Positions 26,822 through 35,300 of a stretch of DNA of 64,000 nt are shown here, piece by piece. The DNA comes from Priestia aryabhattai B8W22. Its GTDB lineage: Bacteria > Bacillota > Bacilli > Bacillales > Bacillaceae_H. Where the stretch lies: the NCBI RefSeq assembly GCF_000956595.1, contig NZ_JYOO01000017.1, forward strand, positions 1-64,000, read 5' to 3'. The notes beneath the pieces are model-generated. The model had not been told where the DNA came from. It saw nothing but the letters and a program-made list of their open reading frames with translations, and did no database searches. Position 1 is the first letter of the stretch. The number at the start of each line of letters is the position of its first letter. Both the position numbers and the translations under genes were made by a program.

Positions 26822-26868
26822 TAAAAAAAGAGTGCGCGGCTAGGGCTAGCACCGCACACTCTTTTTTT
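26822..26868 (-). terminator. Terminator of the 29-residue gene
   Basis: AGAGTGCG pairs with CGCACTCT with a partly paired interior, and both flanks carry runs of seven A or T, so it can work on both strands. Confidence 0.7.
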
Positions 26869-26956
26869 ACTTTTCGTCATCTTCTAAAAAGTCTAGGATA
26901 CGATCAATAAGCTGTTCGCTTCCTGCATCGTTCCCATGTTCAAGAGACATTTCCAT
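26867..26956 (-). CDS. Small acidic protein, 29 residues
   Basis: An ORF too short for most callers: MEMSLEHGNDAGSEQLIDRI then an acidic LDFLEDDEK end. AAAGGAGC lies six bases before the ATG and a terminator begins at its stop codon, so it has the three signs of a translated small gene. The sequence is strongly acidic with an amphipathic helix in the second half. No function is known to me. It lies between rocB and the SAM-riboswitch gene, on the same strand as both. Confidence 0.6.
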   Translation of the reverse strand: MEMSLEHGNDAGSEQLIDRILDFLEDDEK

Positions 26957-27163
26957 TTCAATGCTCCTTTCATAAAATATTCTTGTTTTATAACATACCA
27001 CAATTCATTTCGAATGTAACCTTTAATTTGTGTAAAAATTTCGACAATTTATGATTAATTTTAAAACTTAGTGAGTAATGATTATACCCACCAGATTCTT
27101 CGATTGTCAAAAAACATGCTTTCTATTTAAAAACACTTTAAAAATAGAGGCGCGAGAAGACTT

Positions 27164-27406
27164 CTATAACAGACAGCCTACTCGCTCAAGCTTGGAACAG
27201 CATGATGAATAAATTTCTAGTTCATTTGCTTTTTGTACATCTTTAATATCTATGCCTACAGCATATGTACGAACTTGGTTTTCGACCACAATTTCGTAAA
27301 ATGTTTCTAATTCACGATAAGCTACTTCATAATGCTTTCCTAATAATTTCACGGCTTCCTTTAATGCTTTCTCTCCTGTATGTGCTGCTACTGCTGTATG
27401 ACTCAT
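27164..27406 (-). CDS. Unknown 80-residue protein behind a SAM riboswitch
   Basis: An 80-residue soluble protein with no family I recognise. It begins MSHTAVAAHTGEKALKEAVK, has an alpha/beta pattern in the middle (YRELETFYEIVVENQVRTYA), and ends with a Cys-rich stretch, YSSCCSKLERVGCLL. AAAGGAGAGGG before the ATG is strong. The only regulatory sequence upstream is an S-box leader with its terminator, so it should be expressed when S-adenosylmethionine is scarce. It is therefore presumably involved in sulfur amino acid metabolism, perhaps via the three Cys near the end. That role is inferred from control only. Confidence 0.75.
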   Translation of the reverse strand: MSHTAVAAHTGEKALKEAVKLLGKHYEVAYRELETFYEIVVENQVRTYAVGIDIKDVQKANELEIYSSCCSKLERVGCLL

Positions 27407-27430
27407 AAAACCCTCTCCTTTTAGAAAAAT

Positions 27431-27468
27431 AAAAAAAACTCATTTTGCTTTGATGCAAAATGAGTTTT
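27431..27468 (-). terminator. Attenuator of the SAM riboswitch
   Basis: A thirteen-base stem (ACTCATTTTGC arms) followed by eight U on the minus strand, between the aptamer and the start of the 80-residue gene. Confidence 0.88.
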
Positions 27469-27477
27469 TCACCCGTT

Positions 27478-27582
27478 TTATCACCCAAAGCACATGCTTT
27501 GCTGGTAGGAGCACCTTACATTCGTAGGTTGCTGTGGAGTCAAAGAGCCAGATCTCTCGTCCACTCGTGATAACTTTTTAAT
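27478..27582 (-). promoter_or_regulatory. SAM-I (S-box) riboswitch
   Basis: The minus strand shows P1 TTATCAC paired with GTGATAA, then GAGTGGACGAGAGATCTGGC (P2 with kink-turn), CAGCAACC, AAGGTGCTCCTACCAGC and a GCAAAG/CTTTG P4 stem, the conserved order of the S-box aptamer. An intrinsic terminator follows. SAM binding should end transcription before the 80-residue gene. Confidence 0.85.
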
Positions 27583-27591
27583 TTAAAATTT

Positions 27592-27620
27592 ATTTTATCA
27601 AACAATTTCATCCGCGTAAA
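27592..27620 (-). promoter_or_regulatory. Sigma-A promoter of the SAM riboswitch transcript
   Basis: TTTACG and TAAAAT on the minus strand, 17 bases apart, place the transcript start about 15 bases before the aptamer. Confidence 0.55.
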
Positions 27621-27638
27621 TAGAAAAATAAAAATATT

Positions 27639-28793
27639 TTAATTTTTCGGGTAATGGAATGAATTCAAAAAATGAAAACTTAGATTAGCAAAATAAGAAG
27701 CTGCTACAAGTAACGCCTCTTCATTTAATGAAAAAGAAGGATGGTGCCATTCATATTCTCCAGCTGTACCCATCCATACAAAAAATCCTGGTACATGCTG
27801 CTGATATACGGCAAAATCTTCTCCTCCAGGCGATTGTTCAGCTTCTACGACTTGATAACTAAGATCCTCTGCAGCGTTAATAGCCAGTTTTTCCAGCGTA
27901 TCATCATTGTTTACTACAGGAAGATATGGATACCATTTAACGTCTACTGAAGCCCCGAAAGCTGCTCCAATCCCTTCAGCAGTTCGTTTCATAAGAGCCG
28001 GTATTTTTTCTCTCGCTTCTTCTTGAAAGGTACGCACCGTTCCTTCAAGCGTTACTTTGTCAGGAATGACGTTCCACGAGCTCCCTCCATGAATTTGAGT
28101 TATGCTGACAACAACATTTTGAAATGGGCTGAGATTACGGCTGACAATGGTTTGTAAACTAGTCACGATTTGACCAGCAGCAGCAATCGGATCTACTGTT
28201 TTTTCTGGAATACCCGCGTGACCTCCTACTCCTTTGACGTCAATTTCAAAACGATCAACACTTGCCATTAAAGGTCCCGATTTGATACCAATGGTTCCTA
28301 CAGGAAGATCCGGTTTGTTATGCATCCCAAATATCGCTTCTACTCCGTCGAGCACACCTTTTTCAACTAGCATTTTTGCCCCGGAAGCCGTTTCTTCGGC
28401 CGGTTGAAAGATAAATCGAACCGTACCGCAAAGCTCCTGCTGACGTTCTTTAAGAAGAATGGCTGCTCCGATTATAGAAGCCGTATGAAAATCATGGCCG
28501 CATGCGTGCATAACACCGTTTACTTTAGATGCAAATGGCAGATTGGTTTTTTCTTCAATTGGCAGCGCATCAATATCAGCTCGAATTGCGATAGTAGGTC
28601 CCGGCTTTCCTCCCGCGATTTCCGCTACTGCTCCTACGTCTAATTGGAATACATCTGCTATAGAAATATCATAGTGCTTTAACCACTTTTTAATACGTTT
28701 AGTTGTTTCATATTCTTTCATTGAAAGCTCTGGAAACCGGTGCAGCTCACGGCGTATGTCTATCAGCGTATTTAGTAGTAATTGATCTGTCAT
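27639..28793 (-). CDS. M20D amidohydrolase, N-acetyl amino acid deacylase type
   Basis: A 384-residue zinc amidohydrolase of the M20D group (IAA-amino acid hydrolase, YxeP/SndA, N-acetyl-L,L-diaminopimelate deacetylase). Motifs are IRRELHRFPELSMKE near the N-terminus, IAIRADIDALPIEE, MHACGHDFHTA (metal ligands), FQPAEETASGAKMLVE (catalytic Glu), GMHNKPDLPVG and the GGHAGIPEKTVDP dimerisation lid. It follows by 38 bases a GNAT gene resembling SnaA-type acetyltransferases. With a SAM riboswitch next, a role in removing acetyl from N-acetyl sulfur amino acids (SndA-like) is plausible. Start at 28793; a GTG three codons earlier is possible. Confidence 0.85.
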   Translation of the reverse strand: MTDQLLLNTLIDIRRELHRFPELSMKEYETTKRIKKWLKHYDISIADVFQLDVGAVAEIAGGKPGPTIAIRADIDALPIEEKTNLPFASKVNGVMHACGHDFHTASIIGAAILLKERQQELCGTVRFIFQPAEETASGAKMLVEKGVLDGVEAIFGMHNKPDLPVGTIGIKSGPLMASVDRFEIDVKGVGGHAGIPEKTVDPIAAAGQIVTSLQTIVSRNLSPFQNVVVSITQIHGGSSWNVIPDKVTLEGTVRTFQEEAREKIPALMKRTAEGIGAAFGASVDVKWYPYLPVVNNDDTLEKLAINAAEDLSYQVVEAEQSPGGEDFAVYQQHVPGFFVWMGTAGEYEWHHPSFSLNEEALLVAASYFANLSFHFLNSFHYPKN

Positions 28794-28840
28794 ATTTATC
28801 ACTCTTTCACATTTCTTAATTTGGAGAACTTCTCTATCTT

Positions 28841-29346
28841 TTACGATAAAGAGGGTACCTCATTGAGTTTTTTATAAAGAAATACGGTCGTATAGTCTTC
28901 TGCAAGGTGCTTTTCTTTAGCTTGAACATATCCTTTTCGTTCATACATTTCAACTAACCAAGGATGTTCTTTTGCTGTTCCTAAAGACACACCTGGTGAT
29001 TTAAACGTATTTTTTATTACCTCTTCCTCTACTAGACGCAGCAGCTTAGATCCAACGCCTTGCCTGGCAAACGACGGGTCTACTGCAAACCACCAAAGAT
29101 GCGGAACAGCAAACAGACCTGGATGTTCTCCCAAGGCATTCGTATCGACACAGTAGCAGCGATTCTTTTCTCTTCTTCATATACATAGCAAAGGTTTTGA
29201 GAAATATTTTTCTTAACGAGAGCAAGATCAGCAGTAGCTGCTAAGAAAGGAATGCCTAGCTCTCGAATAGGCTTATATGCTTGTAGAGTTAAGTTCAATA
29301 AGCTATCTGCGTCTTCATTTGTTGCCAAACGGAATTCATTTTTCAT
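28841..29346 (-). pseudogene. GNAT acetyltransferase, SnaA-like, frameshifted
   Basis: Two frames combine into one acetyltransferase of about 168 residues. Frame one reads from MKNEFRLATNEDADSLL through YKPIRELGIPFLAATADLAL to VSIRMPW. The second continues GEHPGLFAVPHLWWFAVDP, then the acetyl-CoA loop FARQGVGSKLLRLVEEEV and LGTAKEHPWLVEMYERKGY. The break is a GGG (plus-strand CCC at 29130-29132) where four G would restore the frame as MPWGEHPG. The RELGIPFLAATADLALVKK and HPWLVEMYERKGY stretches resemble YtmI/SnaA, an N-acetyltransferase for S-modified cysteines. An AAGGAGACG site precedes the ATG, and it leads the operon with the M20D gene. Confidence 0.8.
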
Positions 29347-29552
29347 CTCTTCGTCTCCTTATGTAGTGCTTAAATATTTTATTTAACTTATAAGTTTACT
29401 AAGAATTAAAAAAGACAGACTGCCGCCTTGCGTACTCACTATACAGCTGCTTTTATAACGTGTCAATTCTATTTATCGTTTTCTATAAAGGGTATAAATA
29501 AAACAAATACACGTAGAAAACTGCGCGTATTACGTACATATCAAGATAGACT

Positions 29553-30797
29553 TCAGGACTCACTTACCGTAGATTTTAAATTAGCGGCCAACGTCACAAG
29601 TTCTTCTATAGATGCTAACTCCTCTTGTGAAGCCGCAGCTACTTCTTCAGCGTAAGCAGCTGCTTGTTTAGCAACCTCCGAAAGGGCCATGACAGACTCC
29701 ATTACCTTGAACGAATACCCATCAATTTCTCCTGTTGCCTTTGTCATTTTGTTCATTTGTTCTTGAGCGGCAAAGACATCTTCCATAATTGTGGAAAACT
29801 GTTGCGTTACATCTTCGACAGTGGAAATACCAAGCGTGACTTCTTCCGTATTGATTTCCATGTTTTGATAAGCCAGCTTTGCCTGTGCTTCAATTTCTTT
29901 TAACAGATGACTGATTTGTATAGCGGACGTTTTAGATTCTTCCGCTAGCTTACGTACTTCCCCTGCTACTACAGCAAAACCTTTCCCATGTTCTCCAGCC
30001 CTTGCAGCTTCAATAGCAGCATTAAGTGCAAGAAGATTTGTTTGTTCAGCAATTCTTGTAATTGTATTAATAATGCGGCCAATTTCTGCGGAACGGTCTT
30101 CGAGCCCCTTTACTTCACTAGTGGATATCTTAACTGTTTCATAGATTTTATTCATTTGATCCGTCACCTCTTTCACCGCAACATTTCCGGTAGAAGCATG
30201 TTCAGAGGCTCTGTTCATCGATTGTTGTACCTTTGAAGAATGATCAGTCATTTTCTGAAGCAGCTTGGCCATATCCACCATAGCTTGCTCGGTTTCAACC
30301 ACACTTAACAACTGCTTATCAGAACCCGCAGCAATTTCTTGAATAGACATCGTAACTTCTGTTACAGCTGTTTTTGTTTCCTCCATGCTTGCAAGCAATT
30401 GCTCTGAGGAATGACTGACCGTGCTCGTTGTTTTACTTATTTTCTGACGCAGCGTTCTCATGTGAGTCATCATTTCATTAAATGAAGATATGAGTGTACT
30501 AATCTCATTTTTCTCTTTCAAAGGAACAACATCTACAGATAAATCACCGTTTGAAATCCCTTTCATTGTTTTTGACAAATTTTCAACCGCAATTATGTAG
30601 CGACGTATGATAAAATAGAACACGGTAGTTGTAAAAGAAACAAACAGAAATGTAATCACTAGCGTAATCGAAGCTGCTTGCTCTTGTTTCACAATAAGAT
30701 AATAATTTGTTACTTCAATTACAGTAGATGTTATGGCCATCATGGCTGCAATCATACATAGCATTTTCATGCGTAAACTTTGAAAAGCTTTTTTCAT
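29553..30797 (-). CDS. Methyl-accepting chemotaxis protein with minimal sensor
   Basis: A 414-residue chemoreceptor. Two membrane helices (about 10-30 and 40-62) are joined by a loop of only a dozen residues, so there is no periplasmic-type ligand domain. A HAMP linker (about 63-115) and a long coiled-coil signalling domain follow, with the conserved hairpin tip region [20 protein letters not shown] then [20 protein letters not shown]. It probably senses membrane state, redox, or signals through another receptor. GGGGATG precedes the ATG at 30797; a longer frame starts ten codons upstream. It stands alone, away from any chemotaxis cluster. Confidence 0.9.
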   Translation of the reverse strand: MKKAFQSLRMKMLCMIAAMMAITSTVIEVTNYYLIVKQEQAASITLVITFLFVSFTTTVFYFIIRRYIIAVENLSKTMKGISNGDLSVDVVPLKEKNEISTLISSFNEMMTHMRTLRQKISKTTSTVSHSSEQLLASMEETKTAVTEVTMSIQEIAAGSDKQLLSVVETEQAMVDMAKLLQKMTDHSSKVQQSMNRASEHASTGNVAVKEVTDQMNKIYETVKISTSEVKGLEDRSAEIGRIINTITRIAEQTNLLALNAAIEAARAGEHGKGFAVVAGEVRKLAEESKTSAIQISHLLKEIEAQAKLAYQNMEINTEEVTLGISTVEDVTQQFSTIMEDVFAAQEQMNKMTKATGEIDGYSFKVMESVMALSEVAKQAAAYAEEVAAASQEELASIEELVTLAANLKSTVSES

Positions 30798-31058
30798 TTT
30801 TTCATCCCCTATACAATCTAAAGACATAGAATGTCTAATCTATATTAGTAGTATCGGCATATTTTTATATTTTTTTGTAAAAACTAAAGAAGAATTGAAA
30901 CAATTATTATTGGCGCTTTTCCACTAAATATTGGAATACATATCATTCTGCAAGGCGCTGCAACAGCAGTTGATAACTGTCTGATTATTCTTTCATTTGA
31001 CCAAACTCTACCTTTGCTTATAAAATGAAGATTTGTAGAAAGGAGTACGAAAAATTTT

Positions 31059-31811
31059 ATGTATACGTATCAAACAGGCAATCAAACAATTGACTACAAA
31101 ATTGAAGTCGTTCCAAATAGAACCGATATCACGGTGCAAATTTGTGACAAAGAAGGGGTAAAAGTTATTATCCCAAGAGGTCTTAATGAAAACAATGTGC
31201 GTTCAATCATCGCACGCAAAGCAACATGGATTTTAAAACAACTAAACGTTTCACAACCAGCTGAGGAAAAGCCGGCTGCTCCAAAGACAGAAGCAGTAAA
31301 AAAAGAAACAGCTAAAAAAGAGGCTCCTAAAGCAGCAGCTTCTGCAGCTAAAACTGGTTCTTTTGAAGAAGGAGACAAATTCCCTTACCTAGGGCGTCAA
31401 TACCGCTTAAACATCGTTCGTGGAGATGTAGCAAAAGCTGAAATGACATTCCGTGCAAAATTCATTGCTACAGTACCTGAAAGCTGGAACGAGCAGCAAA
31501 CAAATGAAGGTATTGGACAACTATTAACAGAATGGTACCAAGGCCGCGCAGGTGAAAAATTCCAAGAAGCTTTGAAATCTGTTAAAAAAGCAGCAGACAA
31601 TGCTCCTGAATCTGTTAAATGGGACGAGTTAGGTGAAGAATATGCTACGACTCAAGATAATACAATCGTATTAAACTGGCGTTTGCTAACAGCTCCTCTT
31701 GCAACAATTGAATATGTCATTGCTTCTCAATTTACAAATGCAGATGAATTATTCGAAGATGCAGCTGAACGCAAACAGTGGTTAAGCGATAACACCCTAA
31801 ACGCATTTTAA
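31059..31811 (+). CDS. YgjP-like (DUF45) protein lacking its zinc motif
   Basis: A 250-residue protein with the shape of YgjP/DUF45 metallopeptidases but without the catalytic motif. The N-terminal part (KIEVVPNRTDITVQICDKEG, then VIIPRG) and RKATWILKQL fit the family. An Ala/Lys/Pro/Glu-rich linker (about 68-105) follows, then YLGRQYRLNIVRGD. At the C-terminus the family usually reads LNWRLxxAPxxxIDYVVxHELxH; here it reads LNWRLLTAPLATIEYVIASQFTN, so the HExxH zinc site is gone. AGAAAGGAGT precedes the ATG and a strong terminator follows. It is probably an inactive, perhaps scaffolding, relative. Confidence 0.75.
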   Translation: MYTYQTGNQTIDYKIEVVPNRTDITVQICDKEGVKVIIPRGLNENNVRSIIARKATWILKQLNVSQPAEEKPAAPKTEAVKKETAKKEAPKAAASAAKTGSFEEGDKFPYLGRQYRLNIVRGDVAKAEMTFRAKFIATVPESWNEQQTNEGIGQLLTEWYQGRAGEKFQEALKSVKKAADNAPESVKWDELGEEYATTQDNTIVLNWRLLTAPLATIEYVIASQFTNADELFEDAAERKQWLSDNTLNAF

Positions 31812-31820
31812 GTTTATACA

Positions 31821-31857
31821 TAAAAAAAGCACGCGGCGAACGCGTGCTTTTTTTATT
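31821..31857 (+). terminator. Terminator of the YgjP-like gene
   Basis: AAAAAGCACGCG pairs with CGCGTGCTTTTT around a GCGAA loop. Confidence 0.9.
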
Positions 31858-32010
31858 TTTAAGAGTCTCACTGCTCAAAAATTAGTTAACCTGATAGCTT
31901 CATTCAATTGCATCTTATAAACAAATATATAATATACATGTTTAAAGGTTTATTAATCTAATTTTAAAAGCAGTAAGTAAGACTAAACTGATTTTATATA
32001 AAGCTGATTT

Positions 32011-32418
32011 TTACCCTTTTAATACTCTAAACGCTTCTCTTACTTTTCGTGCAAAATCTAACGGTGGCTCTACAGATTCAAAGTGCATATACATTGCTCT
32101 CGGCTCTTCAAATAGCCAATGGTTGTGAACGGCCGTAACCTTAATATCTCTTTTTCTAAGCTCCGTTAATAATGGATTTACTTCTTCTTGCAAAAGCACG
32201 GTTTCACCTAGATTCAGTGCTCTTCCTTTACTATCTAAATCTTCAAAAGTAAAAAATTGAGGAGTAACTAATGGAGAGCGTGTTGGACGCCCTAAAATTT
32301 TAAAACGAATAGTACGAAACTTTTGTACCAAACAAACGCCATTTTCATCTAAACTGCCTTGTCCACCTAAAATTCTCGCAAACTCCTGACATAAACTCTT
32401 TTTATTTTCCCAACTCAT
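32011..32418 (-). CDS. DUF1259 protein
   Basis: A 135-residue DUF1259 (LppY/LpqO-like) protein with no signal peptide. Typical stretches are EFARILGGQGSLDENGVCLV near the N-terminus, then TPQFFTFEDLDSKGRALNLG, and VTAVHNHWLFEEPRAMYMHF, whose two His may bind a metal. The family is found in many bacilli without a known function. AGAGGAAGTCAG precedes the ATG. Monocistronic. Confidence 0.82.
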   Translation of the reverse strand: MSWENKKSLCQEFARILGGQGSLDENGVCLVQKFRTIRFKILGRPTRSPLVTPQFFTFEDLDSKGRALNLGETVLLQEEVNPLLTELRKRDIKVTAVHNHWLFEEPRAMYMHFESVEPPLDFARKVREAFRVLKG

Positions 32419-32671
32419 TATGCTGACTTCCTCTCTTATAATAACTTGTCCTTCCTTAATAAATATATGTGAAAGTTATCAAGTAGAAACGGCAAACACA
32501 CAGGAAAACTACCCATTTTATAAATCCTGATTATCAAAAGTCATATTTATTTTTCTTTGTTCATATCAATAGCATGTATTTTTGAATTTAACTAAAAAGA
32601 GAAATTCAGATTCCTATTTAAAGAATTTACTTAAACAGTTTTTTAAAATTGAATTTGTAGGGGGAAGTAAA

Positions 32672-33010
32672 ATGAAAAAAATAGGCAAGGATGATTTTAT
32701 TTCAGGGTTTGTTCCTCATCACAATCATGGCTCAGTGGACTACACTTCTGTTGCATCAGGACATGTCCATCAGTGCCTCGATGTAACGTCTCCTCCAATT
32801 CAAAGCGAGGATGGAAGCCACATTCACTATACAGAAGGCTATGTTGTGTTTGAAGACGGACATACACATCATTACAAAGCCTACTCTGGTCCCGCTATTC
32901 CCATTGGCAACGGTATGCATGTTCACTATTATGACTTTTACACCAGCGAAGACAACCAGCATCGGCATCATGTCAAAGGCGTAGACCACCCTGCTCCAGG
33001 TGATAGATAA
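32672..33010 (+). CDS. ymaF: His-rich YmaF-family protein
   Basis: A 112-residue protein with His clusters spaced about every 20 residues: HHNHG, GHVHQ, GSHIHYTEG, GHTHHY, GMHVHYYDF and QHRHHV. This fits YmaF, a family of unknown function found in spore formers. The spacing suggests repeated beta hairpins with a metal-binding face. GGGGGAAG lies ten bases before the ATG at 32672; a longer frame begins at 32582 without a site. No membrane helix or signal peptide. The metal-binding role is inferred from the His pattern. Confidence 0.75.
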   Translation: MKKIGKDDFISGFVPHHNHGSVDYTSVASGHVHQCLDVTSPPIQSEDGSHIHYTEGYVVFEDGHTHHYKAYSGPAIPIGNGMHVHYYDFYTSEDNQHRHHVKGVDHPAPGDR

Positions 33011-33076
33011 TGAAATAATTTAATGCAATTAAGCTAAAGTCTCAGCTTGCGTTTATATAAACTCTTTAATAAAAGT

Positions 33077-33345
33077 GAGGCTGGGACAACAGTATCTTAG
33101 CCCAAGTGAAAAACGAATACAGCTTCATCTGTTTCGTCCTTCTAGCAGTTGATTGAAGGGCAAGGCAAAGACTCCTGCGGGAAAAGCGTAACAGATGAGA
33201 CCCCGCAGGAGCGCAAGCGACGAGGAGGCTCAGCGGCCGCCCGCGGAAAGCGAAGCCTTGCATGGAAATCAACTGCGGTGTCATAAGCGGTTCAGCTCAT
33301 GTATCTCATTTGTTCGTCTTTAGGAATGAAAGTCTCTCCCTCTGC
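33077..33345 (+). repeat. 3'-UTR repeat, copy C
   Basis: A plus-strand copy 66 bases after ymaF. It starts GAGGCTGGGACAACAG, lacks the CCGAACG hairpin, keeps the GC-rich core (ACTCCTGCGGGAAAAGCG, CCCCGCAGGAGCG) and has a worn distal end (AAAGTCTCTCCCTCTG). Confidence 0.85.
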
Positions 33346-33599
33346 TTAATCTGCTTAAGCAAAAAAGGATACGCGAGCTCTTTATTCCAAAAATTCGACA
33401 GACCGGGTCTTTGGACATGTCAAAGTTTCTACATCAATCGATATATTGTGTTTTAAAAGAAAGATATATATAATCAAGAAAATGTTTGATTTTGTTTAAA
33501 TGTGGATACGTATACCTATAAGCAAGATAGCAAACACTTAAGACGAGTGGTTACGCTACAAAAGTTGTAATGACCATGTAAAGAAAGGAAGTGCAGCTT
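33346..33599. other. Non-coding gap with a small hairpin
   Basis: Contains AGACCGGGTCTTTGGACATG followed by TTTCTACATC (33398-33436), which resembles a hairpin near 60949-60990. A perfect inverted 0A-box-like TTCGACA occurs at about 33389. GTTTGA and GGATAC 14 bases apart before the next gene resemble a weak sigma-B promoter. None of these is firmly supported. Confidence 0.3.
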
Positions 33600-33935
33600 A
33601 TGAAAGGACAGAGCTTTTTTATTTTAGGACTTATATTTGCTCTTATCATTGCTGTTTTAGCTGTAATTAACAACGATCCTGTACAATTTAACTATGTATT
33701 TGGTTCACAAAAATGGCCTCTTATTTTAATCATCTTAACAACGGCTGTGTTTGGAGGAGTTGTTGCTGCTTCATTGAGCTTTGTAAAAATTGTTCAACTA
33801 AGAGGACAAGTGAAACAGAAAAACAAGCGAATTGCTGAACTGGAAGAAGAAATCAAGCAGCATAAGTCTGTTGAGCCTGTTTTGGAAGAAGAGCCGAATC
33901 AACCAGTTACTCGAACTGAGCGCGCTCAGTTATAA
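33600..33935 (+). CDS. LapA/DUF1049-family membrane protein
   Basis: A 111-residue protein with two membrane helices (FFILGLIFALIIAVLAVINN, about 6-25, and PLILIILTTAVFGGVVAASL, about 39-58) separated by NDPVQFNYVFGSQKW, the hallmark of the LapA domain. A coiled coil (about 65-90) and an acidic tail follow. In Gram-positives (YrvD-like) the function is unknown. AAGGAAG precedes the ATG at 33600; a TTG-type start three codons earlier is less likely. Own terminator. Confidence 0.85.
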   Translation: MKGQSFFILGLIFALIIAVLAVINNDPVQFNYVFGSQKWPLILIILTTAVFGGVVAASLSFVKIVQLRGQVKQKNKRIAELEEEIKQHKSVEPVLEEEPNQPVTRTERAQL

Positions 33936-33938
33936 TAA

Positions 33939-33976
33939 AAAAGAGCCGTTATTTTAAAGAATAACGGCTCTTTTCA
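33939..33976 (+). terminator. Terminator of the LapA-like gene
   Basis: AAAAGAGCCGTTATT pairs perfectly with AATAACGGCTCTTTT. Confidence 0.9.
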
Positions 33977-34125
33977 TTTTTTGTTCCGCCAAGCATATTT
34001 TCGCGATACACGCATAAATAGATAGATATGGAAAACTTTAGTTCTGAATGGTACAATCAACACTGTTATATCTCTATGAAAAACTTAAATTGACAGTCTT
34101 ACCGTTAAGAAGGTGTTCATCCATT

Positions 34126-34677
34126 ATGGTCAATAAAAAACTAAAGCGTGAAATTCTTACATACACAAGCGTCATCCTCGGCACTGTTTTGCTTTCTGTG
34201 GTCGTTCAGCACTATTGGTTTCAGCCCTACACTGTAAAAGGCGATTCTATGAAGCCTATTTTGCACGAAGGCAATCGAATTATTATTAACAAACACAGCA
34301 AGCTGGAGCGCTTTGACATTGTCGTTTTGCAAGCTCCCTACAGCAGTGATTTTCTAGTAAAGCGCATTGTGGGCTTACCAGGAGAAACGGTCGAATACAA
34401 AGATGATGTTCTGTATATAAATAATAAGGTCAAAAAAGAGCCGCATCTTCATAAATATTTATCCAAAGTGCCCGTTTACGAGCGATTCACCGAAAATTTT
34501 TCAACGTACGAACTGTCTCCAGACGGCACGATACCGGACGGATACGTATTAGTGCTAGGTGACAACAGACGTATCAGCCGAGATGGAAGGCATTTTGGCC
34601 TTACTCCTATCTCTTCAATCATGGGAGAAGTCAACATGAAATACTGGCCTTTAAAAGAAATGACTTTTATGCATTAA
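34126..34677 (+). CDS. Type I signal peptidase
   Basis: A 183-residue membrane-bound signal peptidase that cleaves exported preproteins. One N-terminal helix (about 14-31) is followed by the catalytic Ser in VKGDSMKPILHEGN (about 38-51) and the catalytic Lys in FLVKRIVGLPGETVEY (about 81-96). Box E reads VLGDNRRISRDGRHFG, with GRHFG in place of the usual SRxFG. AAGGTG before the ATG at 34126 is a moderate ribosome binding site; a longer frame 26 codons upstream is unlikely. One of several paralogs expected, so no specific sip name. Confidence 0.9.
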   Translation: MVNKKLKREILTYTSVILGTVLLSVVVQHYWFQPYTVKGDSMKPILHEGNRIIINKHSKLERFDIVVLQAPYSSDFLVKRIVGLPGETVEYKDDVLYINNKVKKEPHLHKYLSKVPVYERFTENFSTYELSPDGTIPDGYVLVLGDNRRISRDGRHFGLTPISSIMGEVNMKYWPLKEMTFMH

Positions 34678-34682
34678 CACAT

Positions 34683-34714
34683 AAAAAGAAAGCTCAAAAT
34701 TGAGCTTTCTTTTT
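34683..34714. terminator. Bidirectional terminator after signal peptidase
   Basis: AAAAAGAAAGCTC pairs with GAGCTTTCTTTTT, placed between two converging genes. Confidence 0.85.
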
Positions 34715-35159
34715 ATTTTGGGTTTTCCTTGTTTTCTACATGCTGTTCTTCTGCAAATTCTGTGTCATACGCTAGTTTTCGCTTAAAAGCCGGGCGCGTT
34801 CTCGCTGTATGCTTTGTTTCAATATGGTTGAATAAGTAGCGGTGAACAAAAACCTCAGCAAATGTAATAATAGCTGCAGAAATAATACTTCCCCAAGCAA
34901 TTTGAACGTAACTGTCTAATAACAATGTGCCAAAAATCCATACGCTCATATAGGTTAGAACAAATTCAACAATAATAGCATCACGGTTGCCCACTCGAGG
35001 CAGTACAATTCGATCCACTACTAGATATGTCACAACTGTCGTTAGCAAGCTAAAAGAAATAATGTCTCCGATGGTTGCATCAAAAAACAAATCAAGGCCT
35101 ATACCAAACGCAATAAGTGCCGCTGCAAATTTAATGAGCAATAATGTTGCATGATTCAT
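34713..35159 (-). CDS. yndM: YndM-family (DUF2512) membrane protein
   Basis: A 148-residue protein with four membrane helices: LLLIKFAAALIAFGIGLDLF, then DIISFSLLTTVVTYLVVDR, then FVLTYMSVWIFGTLLLD and GSIISAAIITFAEVFVHRYL, followed by a basic and then acidic cytoplasmic tail. This pattern, with VVDRIVLPRVGNRDA after helix two, matches DUF2512/YndM, present in most bacilli and of unknown function. GGAGGG seven bases before the ATG. Monocistronic. Confidence 0.85.
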   Translation of the reverse strand: MNHATLLLIKFAAALIAFGIGLDLFFDATIGDIISFSLLTTVVTYLVVDRIVLPRVGNRDAIIVEFVLTYMSVWIFGTLLLDSYVQIAWGSIISAAIITFAEVFVHRYLFNHIETKHTARTRPAFKRKLAYDTEFAEEQHVENKENPK

Positions 35160-35300
35160 ATTTGAACCCTCCTTTTTCTATATTAATTTGAACAAAAATA
35201 GGGAAATTAATACCTTTTTTGCCAAGAAGGGTATAATATAAGCAAAGCCAGTACGTTTGAGACAGCTCTAGCGTACAACAATGATTTGGGAGATGTTGTA

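Noticed and set aside
26741-26830. A SigL (-24/-12) promoter for rocB
   Set aside because: No GG-N10-GC element with acceptable flanks was found.
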